From positions 209,559-273,558 of the forward strand of contig NZ_PZJQ01000005.1 in NCBI RefSeq assembly GCF_003206065.1: a stretch of DNA of 64,000 nt, written 5' to 3'. The position numbers and the translations under genes were made by a program. Below, in pieces: positions 39,809-48,706 of the stretch (the stretch's first letter is position 1; each line of letters begins with the position of its first letter). The notes below the pieces were generated by a model that saw nothing but the letters and a program-made list of their open reading frames with translations, was not told where the DNA came from and searched no databases. Source of the DNA: Salinicola halimionae (lineage in GTDB: Bacteria; Pseudomonadota; Gammaproteobacteria; Pseudomonadales; Halomonadaceae).

Positions 39809-40579
39809 TCAGTGCTTGGGCGCCAGGAACTGGCGCAGGCGCTCGGAGCGCGGGTTGTCGAGAACGTCGGCTGGCGCTCCGGTCTCTTCCACCACGCCCT
39901 GGTGCAGGTAGATCACCTGACTGGAAACGTCCCGGGCGAAAGCGATCTCATGGGTGACCAGAATCATGGTACGGCCCTCGTCGGCGAGACCGCGCATGAC
40001 CTTGAGCACGTCGCCGACCAGTTCCGGGTCGAGTGCCGAGGTCGGTTCGTCGAACAGCATGACTTCCGGATCCATCGCCAGGGCGCGGGCGATGGCGCCA
40101 CGCTGCTGCTGGCCGCCGGACATCTGGGTCGGGTAGTAGTCGGCGCGATCCAGCAGGCCGACGCGATCTAGCAGCGCGCGAGCATCGTCGATCGCCTGTT
40201 TCTTGGGTTTCTTGAGCACGTAGACGGGAGCTTCGATGACGTTTTCGAGCAGCGTCATGTGCGACCAGAGATTGAAATTCTGGAACACCATCGAGAGCTT
40301 GGCGCGGATCCGCTCGACCTGTTTCCAGTCAGCCGGTTCACGGCCCTGTTTGGTGGCGCGAAAATTGATCGCCTCGTTGTGAACGATCAGTTCGCCTTCG
40401 TCGGGCTGTTCCAGCAGGTTCATGCAGCGGAGAAAGGTGCTTTTCCCGGAGCCCGAAGCACCGATCAGCGTGATGACGTCGCCCTTCTGCGCCTGGAGAG
40501 AGATCCCCTTGAGTACCTCGACGTCGCCGAAGCGCTTCTTGATGCCCTGTGCTTCCAGGGGGATGGGGGTCGCGGCCAT
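39809..40579 (-). CDS. aotP: Arginine ABC transporter ATPase
   Basis: About 256-aa ATPase of the HisP/AotP type. Walker A GASGSGKST (about residue 37), Q-loop VFQNFNLWSH, signature MSGGQQQRGAIARAL, Walker B VMLFDEPTSALDPEL, and the switch His in LVTHEIAFAR. ATG at 40579 is preferred; a GTG four codons upstream is the alternative. First gene of the leftward operon; promoter should lie in 40580-40830. Confidence 0.92.
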   Translation of the reverse strand: MAATPIPLEAQGIKKRFGDVEVLKGISLQAQKGDVITLIGASGSGKSTFLRCMNLLEQPDEGELIVHNEAINFRATKQGREPADWKQVERIRAKLSMVFQNFNLWSHMTLLENVIEAPVYVLKKPKKQAIDDARALLDRVGLLDRADYYPTQMSGGQQQRGAIARALAMDPEVMLFDEPTSALDPELVGDVLKVMRGLADEGRTMILVTHEIAFARDVSSQVIYLHQGVVEETGAPADVLDNPRSERLRQFLAPKH

Positions 40580-40831
40580 GATGTTGTCCACCGAGTGGGT
40601 TGGCTGGCTGGCGGGGAGATGCCTGGCGTCTGATGGCCCGTGTTGCTGTTGATCGTGCCATCGTTCGAAGGTGCTGGCGACGCCGACTCCCCGGCGAAAA
40701 ATCCGGCGATTCTAGCAGTTTCGCCGTTAGGTTCCAGACAAGGCCGGATTCAAGCGGCAGCGCGGCGGGACGGTGAGGGGGTAATCGAATGGTAACTTAT
40801 TGTTCATCTTAAGAAACTCCTGAGCAGTCTT

Positions 40832-40906
40832 GTCGTTGTTGATCTATTCGTCGTTGGTCGAATCGTTGGCCTTGGAATCGTTGATCATGGAATCGTCGGT
40901 GACCCC
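40832..40906. repeat. About 15-bp degenerate tandem repeats upstream of aotP, beyond the astE stop
   Basis: Units ATCGTTGGCCTTGGA (40862-40876), ATCGTTGATCATGGA (40877-40891) and ATCGTCGG... (from 40892), with more degenerate copies from 40832. The array lies in the 350-base gap between the aotP start and the astE stop, just downstream of astE. The rest of the gap shows no supported gene. Confidence 0.65.
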
Positions 40907-40929
40907 GTCATCGATCGATGCCAGGGCCA

Positions 40930-41949
40930 TCACGGTGAATCGGGTGGCGCACACGGGCGGACCAGCAACGCCGCCCGCGCATTCAGCTCGACGTTCGCAT
41001 TGGGAAAGACCACCGAGAGCGGTGCATCCTGCACGATGAAAGGCCCGCGCTGTTCACCCTCGGCAAGCGTTTCGCCGATGGGGAACTCGGTGAAGTTGGC
41101 GACGTTCTCGGCAAACGCGAGGCGGAAAGCGTCGCTCGTGCGCATCAGTTCGTGAGCGACCTGAAAGAAGCGAAGATCGCCAAGCTCTTCGCTCGAGAAC
41201 CAGCGCCCTTCCGCGAGGGCGGCAAGCCAGCTGCGCATATCACTCAAAGCGTCGAGATCGTTGTCACCAAAAGGACGCACCTTGCCTAGTTCCAGAGTAT
41301 AGGCTTCGGCCGCGTGGTAATGGCGTGAATAGTGGGAAAAGGTCCAGCTGTGCTGATGCTGGAGCAACACGGCCTGCATGCCTGCTGCTGCCAGCGATTG
41401 CCAACTCGACGAGGGCTGTGTCTCGGTATAGGGGACGACGGCAAAGCGCGGATAACGGCTGTCACGAATGGCGGTATGCATGTCGAGATGCAGCGGTCGA
41501 TCGGGATGTCTTGCAAAAAAATCGTCGACGGATTGCATCAGCGTTCTGGCACGATCCGGCTCGCCGCCCGCCAGATCGAGGTCCCGCTGGAACAGACGAT
41601 TGAGATTGGTAGTGACGAAGCGGCTCTGCGCGCGGATCGAAGGGATGTTGCCGAGAATGACCAGCACCGGCGCGCCCAGCGTAAGGCGCCCGGTCTCGAG
41701 AGCCGCGAGTAGCTCGCCGACCAGTTCGATGGGGGCTGTCTCGTTGCCATGAATGCCGGCGGATATCACCACGCTGCGCGCATCCTTGGCGACGGTATCC
41801 GGCGTCAGCTCGAGGATGCCCTCGCCATGGATTCGGTAGCGGCCGCCGGGCAGACGACCCTGCTCCATGGCATCATGAGGGGATGGCCCGGTGCTGTCGT
41901 TCAGCGCCGATGCTTCGTCCAGGGTTGCCGCGAGCCACTTATCCAGCAT
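40930..41949 (-). CDS. astE: Succinylglutamate desuccinylase
   Basis: 339-aa zinc hydrolase; last step of the AST pathway, N-succinylglutamate to glutamate plus succinate. Metal and catalytic residues: His67 and Glu70 (GIHGNETAP), His158 (LDMHTAIRDSRYP), Glu220 (AYTLELGKVRPFG). RFVTTNLNRLF (about 110-120) and FARHPDRPLHLDMHTAIR are AstE signatures, and the length fits (E. coli 322 aa). It is not in the ast operon at 6.8-13.1 kb but just upstream of the arginine transporter, same direction. The second supply of the pathway thus travels with arginine uptake. Confidence 0.92.
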   Translation of the reverse strand: MLDKWLAATLDEASALNDSTGPSPHDAMEQGRLPGGRYRIHGEGILELTPDTVAKDARSVVISAGIHGNETAPIELVGELLAALETGRLTLGAPVLVILGNIPSIRAQSRFVTTNLNRLFQRDLDLAGGEPDRARTLMQSVDDFFARHPDRPLHLDMHTAIRDSRYPRFAVVPYTETQPSSSWQSLAAAGMQAVLLQHQHSWTFSHYSRHYHAAEAYTLELGKVRPFGDNDLDALSDMRSWLAALAEGRWFSSEELGDLRFFQVAHELMRTSDAFRLAFAENVANFTEFPIGETLAEGEQRGPFIVQDAPLSVVFPNANVELNARAALLVRPCAPPDSP

Positions 41950-42254
41950 GATGCGCTCGCAGCGCCGGAAACGCTTGAATGACGAACGAGGGCAAGGGGA
42001 GCAATAAGTTCGGCACGGTAGACTCTCGCCGATTTTCGGCTGCTATCAATGAGCGGCCAGCTTACCCCGTTGGCGGTCTCCGGCAAGTCGCCTCGTCGAT
42101 ACGCTGAAAAAACGCGGTACGATCATGAAAGCGCAGTTCTTGAAATTTTGGCTGTGAAGTCTTTTTTCCTGTCTTCCGTTACGGGAAGGCGTCTTGCGGT
42201 GTTTGATCCGGCTAGCCGGATCCATGCACCACTCGCTCAGGAGTCCGTCAGGCT
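41950..42254. other. Intergenic region, 305 bases
   Basis: Between the astE start and the SMP-30 gene stop. It should hold the astE promoter. The one clear structure is a perfect 18-bp palindrome at 42205-42222 (two GATCCGGCT-type arms with no loop), 33 bases after the SMP-30 stop; it could end that transcript or bind a protein. No gene supported. Confidence 0.5.
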
Positions 42255-43289
42255 TCAGGCAAGCCCACGGGTTCCGGTATAGAGGGTGTAGATCGAACGG
42301 CTGGCGGTCATCAACAGCCGGTTGCGATGCTCGCCGACGAAACACAGGTTGGCGCACACCTCCGGCAACAGGATTCTGCCGATTCGATCTCCGTTGGGTG
42401 CAAAGATCGATACGCCATCATGACCCTTGCCACCCGAAACCGCGGCCCAGAGATTGTCGTCCTGGTCGAGAGTGATGCCATCGTAGGTTTCGGTGTCCTT
42501 GCTCGACACCACGGTTTCGTGGTTGCTGAGCGATTGGCCATCCTGAGAGAGCGCCCAGCGTGACACCGTCGCCGGCCGATCCGGAAAATGTGAAGGCGCG
42601 GTATCGCTGACGTAGAGCCGGCGCTTGTCGCTGGATAGTGCAATACCGTTGGGTTTGCCCGGTTCGTCGGTCAACAGCTTGGGCGCGTCCAGCGTGTCGT
42701 CGATGTAGTAAACCGCCGGTTTGAGCGCCAGAGGACGCTTTTCGCCTTCATAATCGACGTGGGCGCCGTATCCGGGGTCGGTGAAGATCACGCCATCGTT
42801 GGGCAGAACTACCAGATCGTTGGGCGCGTTCAGGCGCTTGCCCTGAAAGTGACTGGCCAGCACGGTCGTGGTGCCATTCCATTCATAACGCACGACTCGC
42901 GCTGGCGAATGTTCGCAGGCGATCAGGCGGCCATGATGATCGAACGCGTTGCCGTTGGAGTGACCGACGCCTTCGCGCAGCACGCTGACCTGGCCGGTCA
43001 TCTCGTCCCAGCGCATCTGCCGGGCACGGGGAATATCGCTGAAGACGGCGTAGCGGCCGACCGCGTTCCAGGCTGGGCCTTCCAGCCACAGGCCGTCCGA
43101 CCAGTGACGCTCGAGCGGAGTATTGAAGAGGTAATAAGGTTTGAAACGGTCATCCAGCACCTGCCAGGCCTCGTCCGGATAGCGAGCGGGAGGCGCGCCA
43201 GTCGTCTGAGCGAGAAGGCCGGGCGAGAAAGCAACGGCTGCGCCGATCAAGGCAGAATTGCGCAGTAGCTGTCGACGATCGAGGGTCAT
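42255..43289 (-). CDS. SMP-30/gluconolactonase-like protein, Tat-type signal
   Basis: 344-aa six-bladed propeller lactonase-like protein. The N-terminus DRRQLLRNSALIGAAVAFSPGLLAQ carries a twin Arg before a hydrophobic stretch, suggesting Tat export. Marks: GLWLEGPAWNAVGRYAVFSDIP (about 66-87, metal-binding Glu in EGPAW), NGNAFDHHGRLIACEH, LNAPNDLVV, DEPGKPNGIALSSDKRRLYVSDT and DGITLDQDDNLWAAV. Related to gluconolactonases; the true substrate is unknown. Stands alone. Confidence 0.87.
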   Translation of the reverse strand: MTLDRRQLLRNSALIGAAVAFSPGLLAQTTGAPPARYPDEAWQVLDDRFKPYYLFNTPLERHWSDGLWLEGPAWNAVGRYAVFSDIPRARQMRWDEMTGQVSVLREGVGHSNGNAFDHHGRLIACEHSPARVVRYEWNGTTTVLASHFQGKRLNAPNDLVVLPNDGVIFTDPGYGAHVDYEGEKRPLALKPAVYYIDDTLDAPKLLTDEPGKPNGIALSSDKRRLYVSDTAPSHFPDRPATVSRWALSQDGQSLSNHETVVSSKDTETYDGITLDQDDNLWAAVSGGKGHDGVSIFAPNGDRIGRILLPEVCANLCFVGEHRNRLLMTASRSIYTLYTGTRGLA

Positions 43290-43388
43290 TGGCAGGCTCC
43301 GAGTCAGAATGCTGTACCCACTATAGAACGCTTGCCGGAGGGTGCGAGATAGGAGCCTTGAACGTCGACCAAAGCATGAGCGTCCGGT

Positions 43389-43973
43389 TCAGCCGGACAC
43401 TTCTCCGATATTGCCGGTTCGCTGGCAGGTTTCCGGATCCTGGGAGACCTGAACCAGTTCATCGACCGGGAACTCGAGTTCGCGTGCCTGAGAGATCAGA
43501 GCCGCATACGTGGGTTCGTCCAGCGTCGGGTCTCGTGAAAGTATCCACAGGTAGTCTCGGTCCGGTCCTGCGACGAGTGCATGTTGATAACTATCGTCCA
43601 GCGACAGCACGCTATAGCCCGCGTAAAACGGGCCGAAGAAGCTGACCTTGAGATGGGCGACACTGGGATCGCCGACGAAACTGGCTTGACCCTCGGCACT
43701 TTCCCAGCGCTGCTCGACCGGATCGTAGCCGCGATTGATGACGCGAATATCGCCATCGTCACGACGGCTGTAATCAGCGGTGACGCATTCGAGTCCCTCT
43801 TCGAAACCGTGGTCCAGGCGGGCGATCTCGTACCACTGACCCAGATAATGGTCGATCTGGAAGTCGCTGACCGGCTGCGTTCCCTCGGGGATGCCCGTGC
43901 ACCCAGCCAATAACGTGAACGGCGCAAGCCAGGTCAGACGGGAATAATGCGGGAGTTTTGTTGGCAACAGCAT
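43389..43973 (-). CDS. blc: Bacterial lipocalin lipoprotein (Blc-like)
   Basis: 194-aa outer membrane lipocalin. ATG at 43973 follows AAGGAAAG; upstream in-frame sequence is unlike coding. Lipoprotein signal MLLPTKLPHYSRLTWLAPFTLLAGC with lipobox LAGC. Lipocalin motifs: YLGQWYEIARLDHGFEEGLECVTADY (GxW at the first strand), FFGPFYAGYSVLSLDDSYQHALVAGPDRDYLWILSRDP. Blc binds lysophospholipids or fatty acids under envelope stress. It is followed upstream by a hemerythrin gene with a 129-base gap, same direction. Confidence 0.9.
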   Translation of the reverse strand: MLLPTKLPHYSRLTWLAPFTLLAGCTGIPEGTQPVSDFQIDHYLGQWYEIARLDHGFEEGLECVTADYSRRDDGDIRVINRGYDPVEQRWESAEGQASFVGDPSVAHLKVSFFGPFYAGYSVLSLDDSYQHALVAGPDRDYLWILSRDPTLDEPTYAALISQARELEFPVDELVQVSQDPETCQRTGNIGEVSG

Positions 43974-44102
43974 GAATATCTTTCCTTTTACGGCTGTTGC
44001 TGAGAGTTCCTCGATGAGAAAAAGTTGCATCCGATATCGCCGGATCCTGAGGGAAAAGCGCGACGACCGCTCTGGCTGGAGCGGTCGAGAGGTGTCCGTC
44101 AT

Positions 44103-44552
44103 TCAGTTGGCTTCTCGGGCTTCCATTTCCTGCCGATAGGTCTTGGCCAGGGCAACTTTCTTTGCATCGTCCAAGGCCCGGCCTGCCAGCTGGAAAACTT
44201 CCTGCTCCTCTTCATCGAGATGATGCGTCACCAGATCCTGGAGCTTCTTGGCGCTGGCCAGCCAGCCGGGAGAGTCGTATTCGGTGCCTTCCAGCGCCTC
44301 GATCAGCTCGTCGATCTCGTGATGCTCGGCAACGCTGTGACGCGCCTTCTCCTGCGTCATGTCGTGCTCCATCATCGGAATGTAGAGCGCGCGCTCTTCC
44401 GCGACGGCATGATTCTCGAGCTCGGCGCGCAGACGCTTGAACAGCTCGTCGCGACCTTCGCTGTCGCCGTGGGTCTTGACCAGCAGGTCCAGCAGGCGGC
44501 GCTGCTTGTCGTGGCTCTCACGCAGGTCTTCAAAAAGCGTCATCTTCTTCAT
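44103..44552 (-). CDS. Hemerythrin HHE-domain protein
   Basis: 149-aa four-helix bundle that binds a diiron centre. Ligand motifs in order: ESHDKQRRLLDLL (about 13), HAVAEERALYIPMM (about 52), ARHSVAEHHEIDELI (about 73-87), THHLDEEEQEVF (about 112). Proteins of this type bind O2/NO or help iron-sulfur repair. A short CTTCAT...(ATG) start at 44552; divergent from the sugar-acid island with about 205 bases between. Confidence 0.88.
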   Translation of the reverse strand: MKKMTLFEDLRESHDKQRRLLDLLVKTHGDSEGRDELFKRLRAELENHAVAEERALYIPMMEHDMTQEKARHSVAEHHEIDELIEALEGTEYDSPGWLASAKKLQDLVTHHLDEEEQEVFQLAGRALDDAKKVALAKTYRQEMEAREAN

Positions 44553-44717
44553 CCTTGTATCACGGTCCTGGCGGGTGTCGGCAACGGGTCAGGGCCGCTG
44601 CCACAGACAAGGTTAGGTGATATGGGCAGCGGCTGCTAAATCCTTCATGACTATCCTGTCGCGAGGGCAGTTACGGCTTAAGTCGGATGTCCATGGCTCT
44701 CCAATTGTGGTTATTTA

Positions 44718-44746
44718 CGTCAATAATATTATCAATAATATTGACG
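44718..44746. promoter_or_regulatory. AT-rich palindrome, probable GntR operator
   Basis: Outer half-sites CGTCAATA and its mirror ATTGACG, 29 bases overall; it also reads as two direct copies of TCAATAATATT (44720-44730 and 44732-44742). It ends 11 bases before the dehydratase ATG, so a bound protein would block initiation. A related TTGTCAA/TTGACAA pair lies at 47568-47586 before tctC. Confidence 0.65.
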
Positions 44747-44757
44747 ACGAGGGTGCC

Positions 44758-46527
44758 ATGGCAGACGAGCCTAATAACGAGCAGCACGGCGAGCAAAACG
44801 ACAAGCCGGATGACGAGCGGCAGACCGGGCTCAATCAGGGTCTGGTCAACTATGGCGACGCCGGATTTTCGCTGTTTCTACGCAAGGCGTTCATCAAGGG
44901 GGCGGGTTACAGCGATGATGCGCTCAACCGTACTATCGTCGGCATCGCCAACACGGGGAGCGGCTACAACCCCTGTCATGGCAACATGCCGCAACTGATC
45001 GAGGCAGTGAAACGCGGGGTGATGCTGGAGGGTGGACTGCCGATCGAATTCCCCACCATCTCGATCGCCGAGAGTTTTTCCACGCCCACCAGCATGTACC
45101 TGCGCAACCTGATGTCGATGGATACCGAGGAGATGATTCGGGCCCAGCCGATGGACTCGGTGGTGCTGATCGGCGGCTGCGACAAGACGGTGCCCGCCCA
45201 GTTGATGGGCGCCGCTTCGGCCAATCTACCCATGCTCGAGCTGGTGACCGGCGCGATGCTGACCAGTGGCCACCGTGGCGTCCGCGTGGGCGCGTGCACC
45301 GACTGTCGTCGCTACTGGGGCATGTATCGTGGCCAGGAGATCGACGATCAGGAGATCGAAGAGGTCAACGCCAAACTGGTCGGCAGTGTCGGCACCTGCT
45401 CGGTCATGGGGACGGCCAGCACCATGGCGTGTATCAGCGAAGCGCTGGGCATCGCCTTGCCGGGCAGCGCCTCGCCGCCAGCGGTGACTGCGGATCGCAT
45501 GCGCGTCGCCGAGGCGACGGGTCGGCAAGCCGTGATCAACGCGCGAGCCCGTGTGACGCCGGACAAGATCCTGACCGAAAAAGCGTTCGAGAATGCGCTG
45601 CGGGTGTTGCTGGCAATCGGCGGTTCGACCAACGGTATCATTCATCTGACCGCTATCGCCGGACGTATGGGCATTGATATCGATCTCGCGGCTTTCGATC
45701 GCATGAGTCGAGAGACGCCGGTGCTGGTCGATCTCAAGCCGTCGGGCCAACATTATATGGAGGATCTGCATCGTGCCGGCGGGTTGCCGACCGTACTGCG
45801 CGAATTGAAACCGCTGTTGCATCTCGACGCCATGACCGTAACTGGCCGCACGCTGGGAGAAGAGATCGATGCGGTGCCGACGTTCGAGCAGCAGGTGGTG
45901 CACCGATTCGATTCTCCGCTCTATCCGGCGGGGGGGATCGCCTTCGTGCGCGGCAACCTGGCGCCGGATGGCGCGATCATCAAGCAGTCGGCGGCCGATG
46001 CCAGACTGATGGAGCATGAAGGGCGCGCGGTGGTGTTCGAAGACGCCGAGGACATGGCCGCGCGCATCGACGATCCCGAGCTGGACGTAACACCGGAGGA
46101 CGTTCTCGTGCTCAAGCGGATCGGCCCAGTTGGGGCACCGGGTATGCCCGAAGCGGGTTATCTGCCGATCCCGCGCAAGCTGGCGCGGCAAGGCGTGCGC
46201 GACATGCTACGAATCTCCGACGGCCGCATGAGCGGCACGGCGGCGGGCTCCATCGTGCTGCACGTGACGCCGGAAGCCGCCTTGGGCGGGCCACTGGCAC
46301 TGGTCGAGAACGGTGACAGGATTCGTCTGAGTGTGAGCGAAAGACGACTGGAGCTGCTAGTCGACGACGCAGAACTTGCACGTCGTCGGGAAGGCTGGAG
46401 ACCGATTGCCCTGACTGCCGAGCGGGGGTATCGCAAGCTGTTTCTCGAGCAGATAACTCAGGCGGATCAAGGCTGCGATTTCACCTTCCTGCGCCCGCCG
46501 AACATCCAGCGCCGCGTACCAAAATGA
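44758..46527 (+). CDS. IlvD/Edd-family sugar-acid dehydratase
   Basis: 589-aa dehydratase of the IlvD/EDD family, close in type to L-arabonate, D-xylonate or D-galactonate dehydratases. I take the ATG at 44758 (after GAGGGTGCC); in-frame codons before it lie across the operator. Cluster Cys: NTGSGYNPCHGNMP (about residue 70), IGGCDKTVPAQ (about 138) and GSVGTCSVMGTASTM (about 210). N-terminal 25 residues are polar and Glu/Asp/Asn-rich. It removes water from an aldonic acid to give a 2-keto-3-deoxy acid. Not redundant with ilvD at 25813, which has a different pattern. A hairpin follows the stop. Confidence 0.85.
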   Translation: MADEPNNEQHGEQNDKPDDERQTGLNQGLVNYGDAGFSLFLRKAFIKGAGYSDDALNRTIVGIANTGSGYNPCHGNMPQLIEAVKRGVMLEGGLPIEFPTISIAESFSTPTSMYLRNLMSMDTEEMIRAQPMDSVVLIGGCDKTVPAQLMGAASANLPMLELVTGAMLTSGHRGVRVGACTDCRRYWGMYRGQEIDDQEIEEVNAKLVGSVGTCSVMGTASTMACISEALGIALPGSASPPAVTADRMRVAEATGRQAVINARARVTPDKILTEKAFENALRVLLAIGGSTNGIIHLTAIAGRMGIDIDLAAFDRMSRETPVLVDLKPSGQHYMEDLHRAGGLPTVLRELKPLLHLDAMTVTGRTLGEEIDAVPTFEQQVVHRFDSPLYPAGGIAFVRGNLAPDGAIIKQSAADARLMEHEGRAVVFEDAEDMAARIDDPELDVTPEDVLVLKRIGPVGAPGMPEAGYLPIPRKLARQGVRDMLRISDGRMSGTAAGSIVLHVTPEAALGGPLALVENGDRIRLSVSERRLELLVDDAELARRREGWRPIALTAERGYRKLFLEQITQADQGCDFTFLRPPNIQRRVPK

Positions 46528-46530
46528 TGG

Positions 46531-46551
46531 GGGCCGCGCTTGTGGCGGCCC
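46531..46551 (+). terminator. Hairpin after the dehydratase gene
   Basis: GGGCCGC (46531-46537) pairs with GCGGCCC (46545-46551), 7-base loop; only a weak T-run follows. It separates two convergent genes. Confidence 0.55.
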
Positions 46552-46623
46552 TTCAGTCAGTTTCGAATATGCAATTCTTGCGAGCCGGGTTCTGACGACT
46601 CGGTTCTTTCACGCGCTGAGCCC

Positions 46624-47352
46624 TCAGCCGCCTTCTCTGAGCCGATAGAGATGCAGATAACGCTCTTTCGACGGTTGGAGATGTCGGTAGCAAAGGCGAT
46701 GCAGTTCGGCGCGATCCTGCCGCTCGAGCGCGTCGATCATGGCGAGGTGTTCGTCGCGAGCGAGCAGGATGGACTGTCGGTCGGTGGTACCGATGAAACG
46801 AATGGCATGCGCCTTCTGGGCGAACTCGTTGATCGTGTCAGACAGATACTCGTTGCCGCAGGCCGCGAACAGCGTGCGGTGGAAGGCGATGTTTTGATGG
46901 AACACCGCGCTTAGGTCTCCGTTCTCCACGGCCGCGCTGTGCTGTGCCTGAATCGCAGTCAGTTCGTTGATCAGCGAGGAGGGAGCCGGCATCGGAATAC
47001 GGTCGGCGGCCGCCTCTTCCAGCAGTTCACGCATGACGTAGATCCCCTCGACCTCGTCTGGCGTATAGGATTTGACGAAAGCACCACGATTCTTGATGCG
47101 TTCCACCAGTCCGGCGTTCTCGAGCTGAAATAGCGCCTGACGCACCACATGGCGCTTGCCGGCGAAGCGTTGCATCAAGTCTTCCTCGACCAGCCGCTCC
47201 TTCGGGTGCGCCCGATTCAGCACGATATCCTCTTCGATGGCCGAGACGATATCGGCGACGCTCACCGCCTCGGCGATCATCTCAGTGTTTTCGTCGGCGA
47301 GGCGTCGGCCAGTGTCGGCGGTGGTGGGTTTGGCGATGTCTCGCTTTGGCAT
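46624..47352 (-). CDS. GntR/FCD-family regulator of the sugar-acid island
   Basis: 242-aa GntR regulator. N-terminal winged helix (about 35-100): IVSAIEEDIVLNRAHPKERLVEEDLMQRFAGKRHVVRQALFQLENAGLVERIKNRGAFVKSY; C-terminal FCD helical domain (about 105-235) with metal-binding His in HQNIAFHRTLFAACGN, EHLAMIDAL and CYRHLQ. FCD ligands are often sugar acids. It lies between the dehydratase and the TctCBA genes, pointing away from tctC; similar GTCAA-type palindromes occur before both. Confidence 0.9.
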   Translation of the reverse strand: MPKRDIAKPTTADTGRRLADENTEMIAEAVSVADIVSAIEEDIVLNRAHPKERLVEEDLMQRFAGKRHVVRQALFQLENAGLVERIKNRGAFVKSYTPDEVEGIYVMRELLEEAAADRIPMPAPSSLINELTAIQAQHSAAVENGDLSAVFHQNIAFHRTLFAACGNEYLSDTINEFAQKAHAIRFIGTTDRQSILLARDEHLAMIDALERQDRAELHRLCYRHLQPSKERYLHLYRLREGG

Positions 47353-47567
47353 GAACGTGTTCCCGTCATGATGAAATTTCCGGCACTCGGTCCGTCATTG
47401 TCTTCAGCAGGGCGGGGGTGGAGCAAGTGCCTCGCCTCTGCGTGAGAGAACCTTGTTTGCAGAAATGCTGATTGCAGAATCGATTCTTCCCATCGATATC
47501 TCGAATAAGGCTCATTTTGCAGCCGTTGCCGACATTTTGTACGACGTTAGTGCTTTAGTCTCTATTG

Positions 47568-47586
47568 TTGTCAAGATTATTGACAA
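47568..47586. promoter_or_regulatory. Probable GntR operator before tctC
   Basis: Perfect inverted repeat TTGTCAA (47568-47574) and TTGACAA (47580-47586), spacer GATTA. It lies within the 341-base gap between the divergent gntR and tctC genes and shares the GTCAA/TTGAC half-sites of 44718-44746. Confidence 0.65.
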
Positions 47587-47616
47587 TATGATTGATAAAT
47601 TACTACGTTCTCTCTG

Positions 47617-47667
47617 GCACGACAACGACGACCCAGCACGAAGACGATCAAGCACGACAACGATAAA
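47617..47667. repeat. 16-19 bp degenerate tandem repeat before tctC
   Basis: Three units, starting GCACGACAACGA (47617), GCACGAAGACGA (47636) and GCACGACAACGA (47652). It lies in the leader of tctC, 26 bp before its ATG, and shares the ACGACAACGA word with the hexamer array at 33604-33645. Confidence 0.7.
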
Positions 47668-47693
47668 CAGACTCCGTCAGAGAGGAATCGATC

Positions 47694-48674
47694 ATGCACG
47701 CCAAAGCCCTTCGCCACTGGCTAACGATCACCGCCATGGCCATCAGTCTCTCCCCCTTGGCGCAAGCCGCCGATTACGTGGGCGGTGACGAGATCACCGT
47801 ACTGCAGGGATTCAAACCCGGGGGTGGTAGTGATGCCCTGGCTCAGCTTGTGCAGCCGCGCCTGAGCGAGATCCTCGGTGTCGACTTCGTCAATGAGTAC
47901 ATGCCGGGCGCCACTGGCGCCATTGCCTGGACTCGATTGGCCAAACAGTCGCCCAAGAATGGCGGCACCATCAGCATCACCAACACGCCGATGCTGATGA
48001 CCAACTACATCATGAACGATGCCATCACCTATAAGACCGATGAGTTGACCCCGATCGCCAATGTGGTCACTGACCCGGGCATCGTCGTCGTCAATGCCGA
48101 CAGTCCTTATCAGACCATCGAGGATCTTTTCGAGGATGCCGAGCAGAATCCAGGCACGGTAACCATCGGCAACTCCGGCGTGGGGGGGGACGATTTCTTT
48201 ACCACCATTCTGCTCGAGCAGGCCAAGGGTCTGTCGCTCAAGAAGGTTCCGTTCCAAGGTGACGGCCCCTCCGCGACGGCGGCCATGGGCGGCAAGATCG
48301 ATGCCAGCTTCAACAACGTCGGCAACGTCTACGGCCAGATTCAGTCCGGTAACTTGCGCGCACTGGCCGTCTTCTCCGAGAAGCGTCTGACCAGCCTGCC
48401 TGACGTACCGACCATGAAAGAGAAGGGCGTTGATGTGGTAGCGGGCTCTTCGCGTGGTTACAGCGCACCGGCGGGCATTCCCGACGAGGCCCGTCAGCAG
48501 TTGATCGAGGCATTCGAGACCCTGGCCAAGGATCCCGATTTCCAGGCCCAGGCGGAAAAGCGTGCCATGAATCTCGACGTCGTTACCGGCGATGACTACC
48601 GCGCCATGATCGACCAGATGGAAAGCGACTATCGCGGCATCTGGGAATCGGTCAAGGACGAAGTCGGCCGCTGA
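47694..48674 (+). CDS. tctC: Tripartite tricarboxylate transporter binding protein (TctC)
   Basis: 326-aa periplasmic binding protein of the Bug/TctC family. Signal peptide MHAKALRHWLTITAMAISLSPLAQA. Marks: VLQGFKPGGGSDALAQLVQPRL (about residues 37-58), NEYMPGATGAIAWTRLAKQ, and VGGDDFF in the ligand loop. The GGGSD pattern is the usual first loop. The substrate is inferred to be a sugar acid because catabolic genes follow; the symbol is by family. GAGAGGA lies before the ATG. Confidence 0.88.
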   Translation: MHAKALRHWLTITAMAISLSPLAQAADYVGGDEITVLQGFKPGGGSDALAQLVQPRLSEILGVDFVNEYMPGATGAIAWTRLAKQSPKNGGTISITNTPMLMTNYIMNDAITYKTDELTPIANVVTDPGIVVVNADSPYQTIEDLFEDAEQNPGTVTIGNSGVGGDDFFTTILLEQAKGLSLKKVPFQGDGPSATAAMGGKIDASFNNVGNVYGQIQSGNLRALAVFSEKRLTSLPDVPTMKEKGVDVVAGSSRGYSAPAGIPDEARQQLIEAFETLAKDPDFQAQAEKRAMNLDVVTGDDYRAMIDQMESDYRGIWESVKDEVGR

Positions 48675-48706
48675 GTGGCTGACGAACTATCGAGGAGGAG
48701 GACGCC

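Noticed and set aside
44617-44757. Extension of the IlvD/Edd-type dehydratase by 47 residues
   Set aside because: It would translate through the AT-rich palindrome; the ATG at 44758 has a ribosome site and fits the family length.
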